Below are positions 27,767 through 35,215 of a stretch of 64,000 nucleotides of DNA, in pieces. The position numbers and the translations under genes are program-made. The notes below the pieces were generated by a model. That model was given only the letters and a program-made list of their open reading frames with translations, did no database searches and was not told the DNA's origin. The first letter of the stretch is position 1; each line of letters starts with the position of its first letter. The stretch comes from an uncultured Gemmatimonadales bacterium (GTDB taxonomy: Bacteria; Gemmatimonadota; Gemmatimonadetes; Gemmatimonadales; GWC2-71-9), in NCBI GenBank assembly GCA_947259405.1, contig CAMYLY010000010.1:42142-106141 (forward strand), given 5' to 3'.

Positions 27767-27781
27767 TGGCCCTGGAATTGC
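27767..27781 (+). promoter_or_regulatory. Weak sigma54-like element in front of the pseudo-HPt gene
   Basis: TGGCCCTGGAATTGC keeps GG-N10-GC spacing and five of six -24 bases. The predicted start site falls within a couple of bases of the chosen ATG at 27795, so the transcript would be almost leaderless. It may be chance. Confidence 0.25.
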
Positions 27782-27794
27782 GTTGGCCCAACCC

Positions 27795-28136
27795 ATGTCA
27801 CGCAAGTCCGGTGATTCGAATCCCGAACGCGTTGTGTTCACATTCGATCGCACCATCGCCGACCTGGTTCCCCGGTTTCTCACTCGATGCGGTGATCGAC
27901 TCTCGAGCATCGAGCGCCACCTGGAGGACGGCGACATGGACGCCATCGAGATGATTGGCCTCGAACTCGTGGGCGCAGGGAAGCCGTTCGGCTTTGCCCG
28001 CATCTCCACGGTGGGGCGCGAGATCGTAATCGGCGCCCAGGGGGACAATGCCGACGATGTTCGCCTCGCCGTCGCGAGTCTGCGTAACCATTTGGAGGCG
28101 TTGGCCGCCATTCACCCAGAAGAGCCCGCTCCGTAG
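27795..28136 (+). CDS. HPt-like domain protein lacking the phospho-accepting His
   Basis: 113 aa, all-helical and cytosolic. The pattern LVPRFLTRCGDRLSSIERHLEDGDMDAIEMI-G-LELVG-AGKPFGFARIS fits the HPt four-helix bundle (consensus ...AHxLKGxAxxFGxxxLS...), but the active His aligns with Leu and the following Lys with Val. It therefore cannot relay phosphate and would act as a binding or scaffold domain if the fold is right. It heads a same-strand run ending in a GTPase and histidine kinase, and is divergent from the sigma54 regulator. The track start at 27783 is a TTG; ATG 27795 is preferred, though no Shine-Dalgarno sequence is visible. Confidence 0.6.
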   Translation: MSRKSGDSNPERVVFTFDRTIADLVPRFLTRCGDRLSSIERHLEDGDMDAIEMIGLELVGAGKPFGFARISTVGREIVIGAQGDNADDVRLAVASLRNHLEALAAIHPEEPAP

Positions 28137-28223
28137 CACGCCTTTTGCGTTAGGTCCCGTGGTGTATCTTTGGCGGGATACAACGTAAGCCGTTCTCACT
28201 AATAACGATGCGTGGCTGGTACG

Positions 28224-28724
28224 ATGGCAAAGAAACAAGCAGGGCAACGGCGCCAGGCTGGGGGCAACTCGAACTCAACCATACCTGAGACTGGCGAGAA
28301 TCTCGAGCAAGTTCGCGAGCTCCTCTTTGGCGGCAACCTGCGGCTCTTCGAGGCACGGATTACCGACCTCGAAAAGCGCATGCGCCGCGAACATGCGGAG
28401 CTCACCGACGCCACTGACGCGCGGTTTGAGAGCCTCGAGGAGCACGTGGCGAACGAACTGGCCGCGGTGGGCCAGCGGTTCGATACGAACAAGAAGGGGC
28501 AGTCCGACTCGCTCAAGGCTGTCGAGAAGGAGCTCAAGTCGGTGAGTCGAAAACTCGAGCAACGCTTGCTCAAGCTGCAAGAACAGGCCGACGAGATCAT
28601 GGCGATCCTGCAGGAGCGCACGGACGACTTGCAGGCACGCAAGGCCGATTCCGCGGCCCTCGCCACGTTGTTCGAAGAGATGGCGGAGCGCATCGCCGAC
28701 CTCGGGCCGGCAGGGGAACAATAG
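28224..28724 (+). CDS. Coiled-coil protein of the GTPase/OmpA module
   Basis: 166 aa, soluble, highly charged. After a basic, polar N-terminus (MAKKQAGQRRQ) comes a short conserved-looking block VRELLFGGNLRLFEARITDLEKRM, then near-continuous heptad coiled coil to the end (LEEHVANELAAVGQRFDTNKKG...VEKELKSVSRKLEQRLLKLQEQADEI). There is no enzyme motif. The position between the pseudo-HPt and the transmembrane OmpA gene (13 bp to the latter's TTG) suggests a structural or effector role for the small GTPase. ATG 28224 is chosen; the track's GTG 28212 is also possible. Confidence 0.65.
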   Translation: MAKKQAGQRRQAGGNSNSTIPETGENLEQVRELLFGGNLRLFEARITDLEKRMRREHAELTDATDARFESLEEHVANELAAVGQRFDTNKKGQSDSLKAVEKELKSVSRKLEQRLLKLQEQADEIMAILQERTDDLQARKADSAALATLFEEMAERIADLGPAGEQ

Positions 28725-28737
28725 GACCGCCCAACAC

Positions 28738-30519
28738 TTGACCAGCACCGGTAGACCGCCACTCGACGCCGTCGGGCCCGCCAGCGAGCCTCCGCCGATG
28801 CCAGCACGAGGCAGCGCCGACGAACTGGCTGAACTGCGTCGATTGCTCGTCGGGGCGGAACGCGCCGAGATTGACAAGATCAAGGCGCGGCTCGGAGAGA
28901 TGGGGCTTACGGTCGACGCCCTGAGCGACCTGCTCCCTGCAGCGATCGAAGCACGCAACCGGCGCGACGATCGCCTCGGCCAGGCGCTGTCGCCAACGAT
29001 CGAACACTCCCTGCGGGCATCAGTCCAGCGAAATCCACGGGCTCTCGTCGACGCCATCTTCCCGGTGATGGGGCCGGCCATCCGGAAGGCGATTACTGAG
29101 GCGATGAGCGGGCTCATCCAGAGCCTGAATACCGCCATCGAGCACAGCGTGTCGTGGCGGGGCCTCAAGTGGCGTATGGAGGCTCTCAGAGCGGGCGAGT
29201 CATTCGCGACCGTGGTGCTGCGTCACACATTGCTCTTCAAGGTCGACCAGGTCTTCCTCTTCCACCGCGAGACCGGACTGCTGCTTTGCGAAGCCATCGA
29301 TCAGGAAGCGCTACAGCAAAACCCGGATCTTGTCTCGGCCATGGCCACGGCGCTCAAGGACTTTGCGCGAGACTCATTCAATACCGGTGAGGCGGAGGAC
29401 CTCTCCGTCTTCAAGATCGGTGAGCAGGTCGTGTTGGTGGAGCAGGGGCCGCGTGGCACTCTCATGGCGCTGGTCCAGGGGCACGCACCCAATGAGGTGC
29501 GAACCGTGCTGCAGGCTGTTCTCGAGGGTATCCACAGCGACTTCATGGGCGAGCTCGAGACGTTCGACGGCGACGCGGCGCCGTTCGAATTAGCCAAGCC
29601 ATCACTCGAGCGCGCCATGCAAATGCGCGTAGCCGATCAAGGCAAGCGTGGGATCTCACCGGTCCTGGGGATAGGGCTAGCAGTGCTCGTGGGAGCGATC
29701 GCCCTGTGGCTCTTCTTCTCGATTCGGACGGACCGGCGGTGGGATCGGTTCGTGGCCTCCGTGCACGCCGAACCGGGTGTGGTGGTTGTTGACGCGACTC
29801 GGGACGGCGGAACGTTTCTGGTTTCCGGCCTCCGGGACCCGAGCGCGGCCGATCTCTCGTCCCTCGTGGCAAGTTCAAACCTCCCGGCGGAAGAGATCGC
29901 ATTCTCGTGGGAACCCTATGTGTCGTTGGATTCGACCATCGTCGCGCGCCGTGCCGAAGCAGCACTGGGGCGGGCGACCGTATCCTACCGAACGAGCGGT
30001 GACACCTTATACGCGGTTGGCGAGGCGTCGAACGCCTGGATCGAGCGGGCGCGCCGTATTGCGCCGTCGCTGCCCGGCGTCGCTACGCTCGATGTGGGTG
30101 CTCTCATCGATCTCGACCTCCGTGCTCTCCGCGCACTGGCGGATTCGATCGAGGATGAGCGCATCACGTTCGCCGTCGGCAGTGCCCAACTCGGTTTTGA
30201 TCGACGACGGGTCGTGGCCGACGTGGGCACCCGGATCGACGCGATGGTGTCCCGAGCGGCCGAGCTGGATCACGTCGGCATCGTGGAGTTGATAGGCCGT
30301 GCCGATAGTGTTGGCGCCGAGAGCCAGAACCAGTTGTTGAGTGAAGCGCGGGCGATGGTTGTGCGTGATGCTTTGCGGGCGGAGGGTGTGCAGGGGGCCC
30401 TCGAGGCGACCGGGGTTGGCAGCACGAGCCCGCTGATGATCGCGGGAGGTGGACCGGCCCTCAATCGCAGCGTGTCCTTCCGCGTCCGTCTCGAACCCGC
30501 TGGTGACGAGTCGCGATGA
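28738..30519 (+). CDS. Trans-envelope protein: cytosolic GTPase-module domain, one TM, periplasmic OmpA domain
   Basis: 593 aa without a signal peptide. Residues ~25-150 are charged helices with a conserved-looking block (SVQRNPRALVDAIFPVMGPAIRKAI). Residues ~150-270 alternate strands and helices (LLFKVDQVFLFHRETGLLLCEA...FKIGEQVVLVEQGPRGTLMALVQG) and look like a Roadblock/longin-type domain, a fold known to regulate small GTPases; this assignment is by eye. One TM at ~305-328 (VLGIGLAVLVGAIALWLFF). Then a BON-like segment (~335-395) and an OmpA peptidoglycan-binding domain (~476-590) retaining Asp in GRADSVG and Arg in LLSEARA. It overlaps the GTPase gene by ATGA. The start is TTG 28738 or ATG 28798. 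Confidence 0.75.
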   Translation: MTSTGRPPLDAVGPASEPPPMPARGSADELAELRRLLVGAERAEIDKIKARLGEMGLTVDALSDLLPAAIEARNRRDDRLGQALSPTIEHSLRASVQRNPRALVDAIFPVMGPAIRKAITEAMSGLIQSLNTAIEHSVSWRGLKWRMEALRAGESFATVVLRHTLLFKVDQVFLFHRETGLLLCEAIDQEALQQNPDLVSAMATALKDFARDSFNTGEAEDLSVFKIGEQVVLVEQGPRGTLMALVQGHAPNEVRTVLQAVLEGIHSDFMGELETFDGDAAPFELAKPSLERAMQMRVADQGKRGISPVLGIGLAVLVGAIALWLFFSIRTDRRWDRFVASVHAEPGVVVVDATRDGGTFLVSGLRDPSAADLSSLVASSNLPAEEIAFSWEPYVSLDSTIVARRAEAALGRATVSYRTSGDTLYAVGEASNAWIERARRIAPSLPGVATLDVGALIDLDLRALRALADSIEDERITFAVGSAQLGFDRRRVVADVGTRIDAMVSRAAELDHVGIVELIGRADSVGAESQNQLLSEARAMVVRDALRAEGVQGALEATGVGSTSPLMIAGGGPALNRSVSFRVRLEPAGDESR

Positions 30520-31016
30520 TCCAGCGAAAGCTGTGCATGCTCGGCGCCTTTGCCGTCGGCAAGACCAGCCTCGTTCAACAATTTGTGCACAGCATCTTCG
30601 CTGAGCGGTACCACACCACGGTCGGGGTCAAGGTCGACCGCAAGGACGTATCCGTCGATGGCCAGGACGTACGGTTGCTGTTATGGGATCTCGCCGGCGA
30701 GGACGACTTCAATCACCTTCCCGTATCATATCTGCGCGGCTCGGCAGGCCTCTTCTTCGTGGTCGATGGAACACGTCGCGAGACGGTCGAGTCCGTGACG
30801 CGCCTCCGTGACCTGGCGCTAGCCACGGTCGGGGACGTGCCAAGCTTGGTCGCGATCAACAAGGCGGACCTCACCGATGACTGGGAGCTGGATGGGGGTG
30901 TGAGAGATTCCCTGCAAGAAGCAGGGCTCCACGCCTTCGAAACCAGCGCTAGGACTCGGCAGGGCGTCGAGGCAGCATTCCACTGGCTTGCGCACCAGAT
31001 GATCGAGCCTGCATGA
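30516..31016 (+). CDS. Ras-like small GTPase (copy 2)
   Basis: 166 aa G domain: G1 GAFAVGKTS (residues 10-18), G2 TTVGVKVD, G3 WDLAGED, G4 NKAD, G5 TSARTR. The Gln61 equivalent is Glu here and Arg in the copy at 23410, so neither has the standard catalytic Gln. The gene starts inside the stop of the trans-envelope OmpA gene (ATGA) and its own stop overlaps the kinase start the same way, indicating translational coupling and likely equal stoichiometry. The expected role is a nucleotide switch at the inner face of the membrane, regulated by the Roadblock-like part of the upstream protein (inference). Confidence 0.9.
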   Translation: MIQRKLCMLGAFAVGKTSLVQQFVHSIFAERYHTTVGVKVDRKDVSVDGQDVRLLLWDLAGEDDFNHLPVSYLRGSAGLFFVVDGTRRETVESVTRLRDLALATVGDVPSLVAINKADLTDDWELDGGVRDSLQEAGLHAFETSARTRQGVEAAFHWLAHQMIEPA

Positions 31017-32515
31017 GCAAATTGCCGGACCGAGTTGTCGCGCTTCTCAACGATCGTACGTACAGCGAGTATCGCCCGGCCTACCTTCTCCTCGACAATT
31101 CGGGGCTCGTGCACGACACAGGTGGGCTGACGGGAACCTATGGGCTCGGGACCCTCGGACGAGGCGACAACGCGATGGATCTCCTCCCTGTGCTCGAGTC
31201 GTTTCTCCCCGTGCGAAGCGATGGAGAGGTACTGCACGCCGTGACGACGCCGTCGGGTGTGGTTGTCGACCTGTGGGCCGCGAGCGAGCACGATCGGACG
31301 TGGGTGGTCCTGCTCGATGTATCGCATCAGGTGATGCAGCAAGCGCACTTCCAGCAACAAGCCAACGAAGCACGCCTGCTTGCGTATCGTGACGACGCCA
31401 CGGCAACGGAGCTTCGCACGCTCCCGTCGGTCCTGGCGGCTCTCGGCGTTGTGGTGTTCGCCCGACGCCCCGATGGGTCGTTCGGGGTCGTTGGTGGCTC
31501 ACCGGGGTGGGTCGCAGAACTCTGGCCGAGCGAAGCGACGTCATTTCGACCTCAGGAGCACTCGCCGTTTCTCGAGCACTTCCTCACGGAGGCTGACGAG
31601 TGTTGGCGCGGTGTGGGTGGTGGTCTGCGGCGTTCAGGGTTGTGGACGGAGGTGGACGGCACAGGCGTGGAACGCCACCTCACCGCGTGGGCGGTGCGGT
31701 CGGAGCAGCCGTTGCTGGTGATCAGCGACGCAACGCAATCGTATCGGGAGCAGTCGTCCGTCATGCAACAGGCACGCGAGCAGGCGCTCGTGCACAGCCG
31801 CCTCCTAAAGGAAATCGAAAAGAAGGACGTCTTGTTGCACAGCATCGTTCACGACCTGCGCAGCCCGATGATATCCGTCCACAGCACGCTGCAGCTTCTG
31901 GAAGCGGATGCGATTTCCGAACGATCACAGCAGTTGGTTGCAGCGAGCCGCAGCCAGCTCGAGCGACAAGACCATCTCATCAAATCCATCCTCGATGTGT
32001 TTGCCGCCGACGCACGCGGGCTGGAGCCGACGGCTCACCATGGACCGGTCGACTTGTTGGCGAGCGCCCGCGAAACCATCGAAACATTCAACCCGGCCTT
32101 CATGCTGAAACGTGCGGAGTTGGGACTGACGGTTGAGGGAGATGCGACTGCACCGTGGCTGGTGCCGGGTGACCGTATGCGGTTGGTGCGCGTCTACGCG
32201 AATCTGATCGAAAACGCCCTGCGGTATTCGCGCCGCGGTCAGATCGTACGTATCCGGCTGAGTGTCGACGGTGACGACTACCTCACTGAGGTCGAGGATC
32301 AGGGTCCGGGTGTGCCATCCGAGCTGGCGTCGCAGGTCTTCGATCGCTTTGCCCGCGCGGGTGGCCGAGCTGGCACGGCTGGGCTGGGTCTCCACTTCTG
32401 TCGCATCATGATTGAAGGGTGGGGTGGCACCATTGGCCAATACAATCGCGAGGACGGCGGATCGTGCTTCTGGTTCAAGCTCCCGCGCACAGAGGCGTCG
32501 GAAACGGAGACCTAG
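31013..32515 (+). CDS. Soluble PAS-type sensor histidine kinase
   Basis: 500 aa, no membrane segment. Two PAS-like regions (~20-110 and ~135-235) lead into a HisKA dimerisation helix with SIVHDLRSPMIS (phospho-His about residue 280) and a HATPase_c domain with N-box NLIENALRYS, G1 DQGPGVP, F-box VFDRFAR and G2 GTAGLGLHF. All catalytic motifs are intact. With no TM and no receiver, it should take its signal from a cytosolic partner; the coupled GTPase is the obvious one. Its target is probably the divergently encoded sigma54 regulator at 26175, the only complete receiver protein in this island (inference). Confidence 0.92.
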   Translation: MSKLPDRVVALLNDRTYSEYRPAYLLLDNSGLVHDTGGLTGTYGLGTLGRGDNAMDLLPVLESFLPVRSDGEVLHAVTTPSGVVVDLWAASEHDRTWVVLLDVSHQVMQQAHFQQQANEARLLAYRDDATATELRTLPSVLAALGVVVFARRPDGSFGVVGGSPGWVAELWPSEATSFRPQEHSPFLEHFLTEADECWRGVGGGLRRSGLWTEVDGTGVERHLTAWAVRSEQPLLVISDATQSYREQSSVMQQAREQALVHSRLLKEIEKKDVLLHSIVHDLRSPMISVHSTLQLLEADAISERSQQLVAASRSQLERQDHLIKSILDVFAADARGLEPTAHHGPVDLLASARETIETFNPAFMLKRAELGLTVEGDATAPWLVPGDRMRLVRVYANLIENALRYSRRGQIVRIRLSVDGDDYLTEVEDQGPGVPSELASQVFDRFARAGGRAGTAGLGLHFCRIMIEGWGGTIGQYNREDGGSCFWFKLPRTEASETET

Positions 32516-32523
32516 CACAGGGA

Positions 32524-32552
32524 GCCGAGGACACGGCTCGCGCATCCTCGGC
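32524..32552. terminator. Hairpin between the kinase and lipoprotein genes
   Basis: GCCGAGGA and TCCTCGGC pair perfectly over 8 bp across a 13-nt loop in the 68-bp gap between convergent genes. There is no U-run, so termination is only likely. Confidence 0.5.
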
Positions 32553-32583
32553 CCACCTGCGTCGACTTCAACGACTTACGAGC

Positions 32584-33330
32584 TCACGGCCTTTCGAACG
32601 GGGCCGTGAAGACCAACCACATTGGTGCACCGGCATCTAGCAGGATGTCGATATCACGGGTCGCCGCCGCGATCCCAACGCCCGCAGCCGTCCCGACGGC
32701 GGCTCCAACCAACGTTCCAGTCTTGTTTCCACCGAGGATACGCCCGGCCACAGCGCCAACCGCGGTACCGGCGCCCACCTTGGCAGCATCCCCGACCGTG
32801 ACTCCACGGCCCTTCATATGCGTCGCGATGCTGTCGACGCGAGCCGAGACCGGGTAGAGGTACCCTTCGATCTCCACGTCCGTGAATGTGAGAGCCATAC
32901 GTCCTTCCCCACCTGGACTCTCGGCTGGCGCCACGTCACTGATCGTGCCGAAGAAGAGCGCGCCAGCAGGGATGATCTCGACGCCGCGGTCGTTCAGCAC
33001 GGGCTGATCGACGAAGGCGGTAACCGTGTCGCCGACCTTGTTGTGTCTCGAGGTCAGCGTATCGGTGGCAAACAGCGTCGCGGCCGTTCCCGCCATCAGT
33101 GATGGTGGGGACGGTGGCGGGCGGCGCACTGGCTGGGCCGGCGCTTGCTGCTCCGGGGTGGGTGCCTCGCTACCGGCCATCGAATCAGGGCGCGGCGCGT
33201 CGTCGAGCATGGCCACGCTGTCGGTCGGCAGGAGGGTCAGGTCCCGCTGATCTGCGCTGTCGCTGTCCTGGCCACAGGCTGTCACGGCAAAGGCAACGAC
33301 CGCGGCCAAGGTGAATGTCTTCCGTATCAT
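32584..33330 (-). CDS. Glycine-zipper lipoprotein
   Basis: 248 aa. MIRKTFTLAAVVAFAVTACGQ is a lipoprotein signal. A Pro/Gln-rich linker (~60-85) leads to a beta region (VGDTVTAFVDQPVLNDRGVEIIPAGALFFGTI), then a glycine-zipper hairpin (~195-235: VGAGTAVGAVAGRILGGNKTGTLVGAAVGTAAGVGIA) typical of envelope lipoproteins that insert in or span membranes. The function is unknown. ATG 33330 has AGGAG upstream. It lies 32 bp after the CmpX-like channel gene on the same strand, so they are probably co-transcribed. Confidence 0.7.
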   Translation of the reverse strand: MIRKTFTLAAVVAFAVTACGQDSDSADQRDLTLLPTDSVAMLDDAPRPDSMAGSEAPTPEQQAPAQPVRRPPPSPPSLMAGTAATLFATDTLTSRHNKVGDTVTAFVDQPVLNDRGVEIIPAGALFFGTISDVAPAESPGGEGRMALTFTDVEIEGYLYPVSARVDSIATHMKGRGVTVGDAAKVGAGTAVGAVAGRILGGNKTGTLVGAAVGTAAGVGIAAATRDIDILLDAGAPMWLVFTAPFERP

Positions 33331-33362
33331 GGCGAAGCTCCTGCTGTGAGCGTGCGAGTGCA

Positions 33363-34856
33363 TTATGACTTCCGCATCGAGTCGGTCCAACGCTGAAGCT
33401 GTTTGGCCGCCAGGTCGCGACCGCCAATCCCAAAGGCGATCGCTGCAGCCACCGCGATGGCACCGAGCGTGAGTCCAAAAGCCAACGTGATGATCTCATC
33501 AGCAACCCCAAGTTCCCGCAGTGCCATGGCCCCGGAGAGCACGAGAATCGCTGCACGGGCGATGATGGCGAGCATACCGGCCTGTGGGTTGCCCCCGGCC
33601 TCGATGGCGTCACCGGCGAGATTGGCCAGGTACATCCCGGCGCCAAAGATGATCAGGCCTACCAGGAGGTGGCCGCCAAACTCGATCAGCTGCGCGAAGA
33701 TCTCTGACAAAGTCGCAAATCCGAGCATGCCGAAGGCTTCGACGATCGCGAACAGAAGGATCGCCGCCATCAGGACATAGCCGACGATGCTCGACGGGTC
33801 ACGCTCTTCAGGAGCTGACGACACGTTGAGGCCTAGCTTCCCGATGAGATTGTTGAAGCCCACTCCGCGTAACAAGCCCGACACGAGGCCGGACACGACC
33901 TTCGCGACCACAAACGCCACGACGACGATCAGAGCTGCTCCAAAGAGTGCCGGGAGCGCCGCCAGCATGGTGTCGAGCATGTTGGAAGCGGGTTGCGTGA
34001 TGGCGTCCATGCCGAGGGCGTTGAGCGCCGAGACCAACACCGGGATGAGAATGAGTACGTAGGCGACCAGCGCGATCAGGCTCGAGAGCCGCTGCTCACC
34101 GAGTGCCTTGTCGATGCCGACGTTCTCGCTCAGCCGATCCGCCCCGGCAGCCGCCAACAAGCTGGCCAGAATGCGCTGCACGACGCGGGCGACGAACCAG
34201 CCGACGAGCAGGATCGCAGCGGCGCTCACGATGTTCGGGATGTACTGCAGGACCTTGTCGACCATGCCCTGGACGGGCTGCAGGATCCCGGTCAGGCCCA
34301 GGGCCCCGAGGATGGCTGGGAGGAAGAGCAAAAAGACCAACCAGTACACCGCTTCTCCAAGCGACTTGCTGAGTGCGACCGGCGGCTTCCCTTCCGTTCC
34401 TGCCGTTTCACCCACCTTGTCATCTAACTTGGCCTGCGAAAGCAGTTTCGTCGTGATCATCCGCAGCGCTGAGGCAATCACCCAAGCGACGACGATCAGC
34501 ACGATGCCGCCCAACACCTGCGGCGCGAACTCGAACACCCGATTGAGCAACGCGTTGATGGGTTCGGTCAGTACGGTCAGACCCAGTGTCTGGAGGAAGG
34601 CGACCAGGACGAACAGCATCAACGTGTAGAAGACGATCTTGCCAAAGACGTCCTCGACCGCGAACGACGGTTCACCGTCGTCACCCGTGAGCCACGCCGC
34701 GAGTCGGTCATCGAGCGTTGTGCGCTTGAGAGCAGCGCGAACGATGCGCGCGATGATCCACGCCACGACGGTACCGGCGACAAGGATCCCCACAGCGCCC
34801 AGCATGTTCGGAAGGTAGACCTGCACGGACTCCCAGAGTTGTGTTAATGTCTCCAT
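33363..34856 (-). CDS. CmpX-like mechanosensitive channel family protein (repeated conserved TM helices)
   Basis: 497 aa with about 10-12 TM segments made of repeated units of the form 'LP.ilgAllilv.gwvva..v' (LPNMLGAVGILVAGTVVAWIIARIV, APQVLGGIVLIVVAWVIASALRM, IPNIVSAAAILLVGWFVARVVQRI, LPALFGAALIVVVAFVVAKVVSGL). This internal repeat is the 'conserved TM helix' motif of CmpX-like members of the MscS superfamily. A C-terminal GIGGRDLAAKQLQRW is the typical ending. In Pseudomonas, cmpX lies beside sigX-oprF; here an OprF-like gene is nearby too. SD AAAGGAC precedes the ATG. Confidence 0.82.
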   Translation of the reverse strand: METLTQLWESVQVYLPNMLGAVGILVAGTVVAWIIARIVRAALKRTTLDDRLAAWLTGDDGEPSFAVEDVFGKIVFYTLMLFVLVAFLQTLGLTVLTEPINALLNRVFEFAPQVLGGIVLIVVAWVIASALRMITTKLLSQAKLDDKVGETAGTEGKPPVALSKSLGEAVYWLVFLLFLPAILGALGLTGILQPVQGMVDKVLQYIPNIVSAAAILLVGWFVARVVQRILASLLAAAGADRLSENVGIDKALGEQRLSSLIALVAYVLILIPVLVSALNALGMDAITQPASNMLDTMLAALPALFGAALIVVVAFVVAKVVSGLVSGLLRGVGFNNLIGKLGLNVSSAPEERDPSSIVGYVLMAAILLFAIVEAFGMLGFATLSEIFAQLIEFGGHLLVGLIIFGAGMYLANLAGDAIEAGGNPQAGMLAIIARAAILVLSGAMALRELGVADEIITLAFGLTLGAIAVAAAIAFGIGGRDLAAKQLQRWTDSMRKS

Positions 34857-35215
34857 GACCGACGTCCTTTACGAAAACGGGTTGTGGATAGCATCGACAG
34901 AAGGCAAGCGGTATGCCGATGAAAGGGTGCTTGAGGTAAGGCCAGCGACGGTAAGGATTTGGGGCGTATCAGTGGCAGTGGCGTGGATGACGGCGTGATT
35001 CGAACCGGCAAACCACATCGACACCATCGTTCCAGATCGGTGCGAGGGCACGCGACGCAACAGGCGGCCGCACTGAGCGATCCGCTTTGCGTACAAGCAC
35101 TTAGTTCGCCCGAGTGCCATGGCACGGTCCTTCCGATACCAGCGCCCGAGGTCCCCAGTAGACGCCGTGGCTCGCGCGGCAAAACCGAACTTATCATTCA
35201 AGAAAGGGAACACCG
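34857..35215. other. 359-bp divergent control region without a gene
   Basis: This gap separates the minus-strand CmpX-like gene and the plus-strand DUF4332 gene. It has no believable ORF. It contains a 12-bp palindrome GTGCCATGGCAC at 35114-35125 and a -10-like TTATCAT about 35 bp before the DUF4332 start, with AAGGGA as its ribosome site. A tRNA-like GGTTCGAATC on the minus strand near 34990 does not fold into a T-arm. Confidence 0.5.

Noticed and set aside
28137-28223. Sigma54 promoter before the coiled-coil gene (TTGGCGGGATACAACG)
   Set aside because: The -12 position reads CG where GC is required at the correct spacing.
28738-30519. Outer-membrane OmpA porin
   Set aside because: There is no signal peptide or barrel; a central TM and long cytosolic N-terminus point to an inner-membrane anchor.
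34980-35010. tRNA-like GGTTCGAATC on the minus strand
   Set aside because: The flanking bases do not form a T-stem, and no anticodon or acceptor stem can be folded around it.
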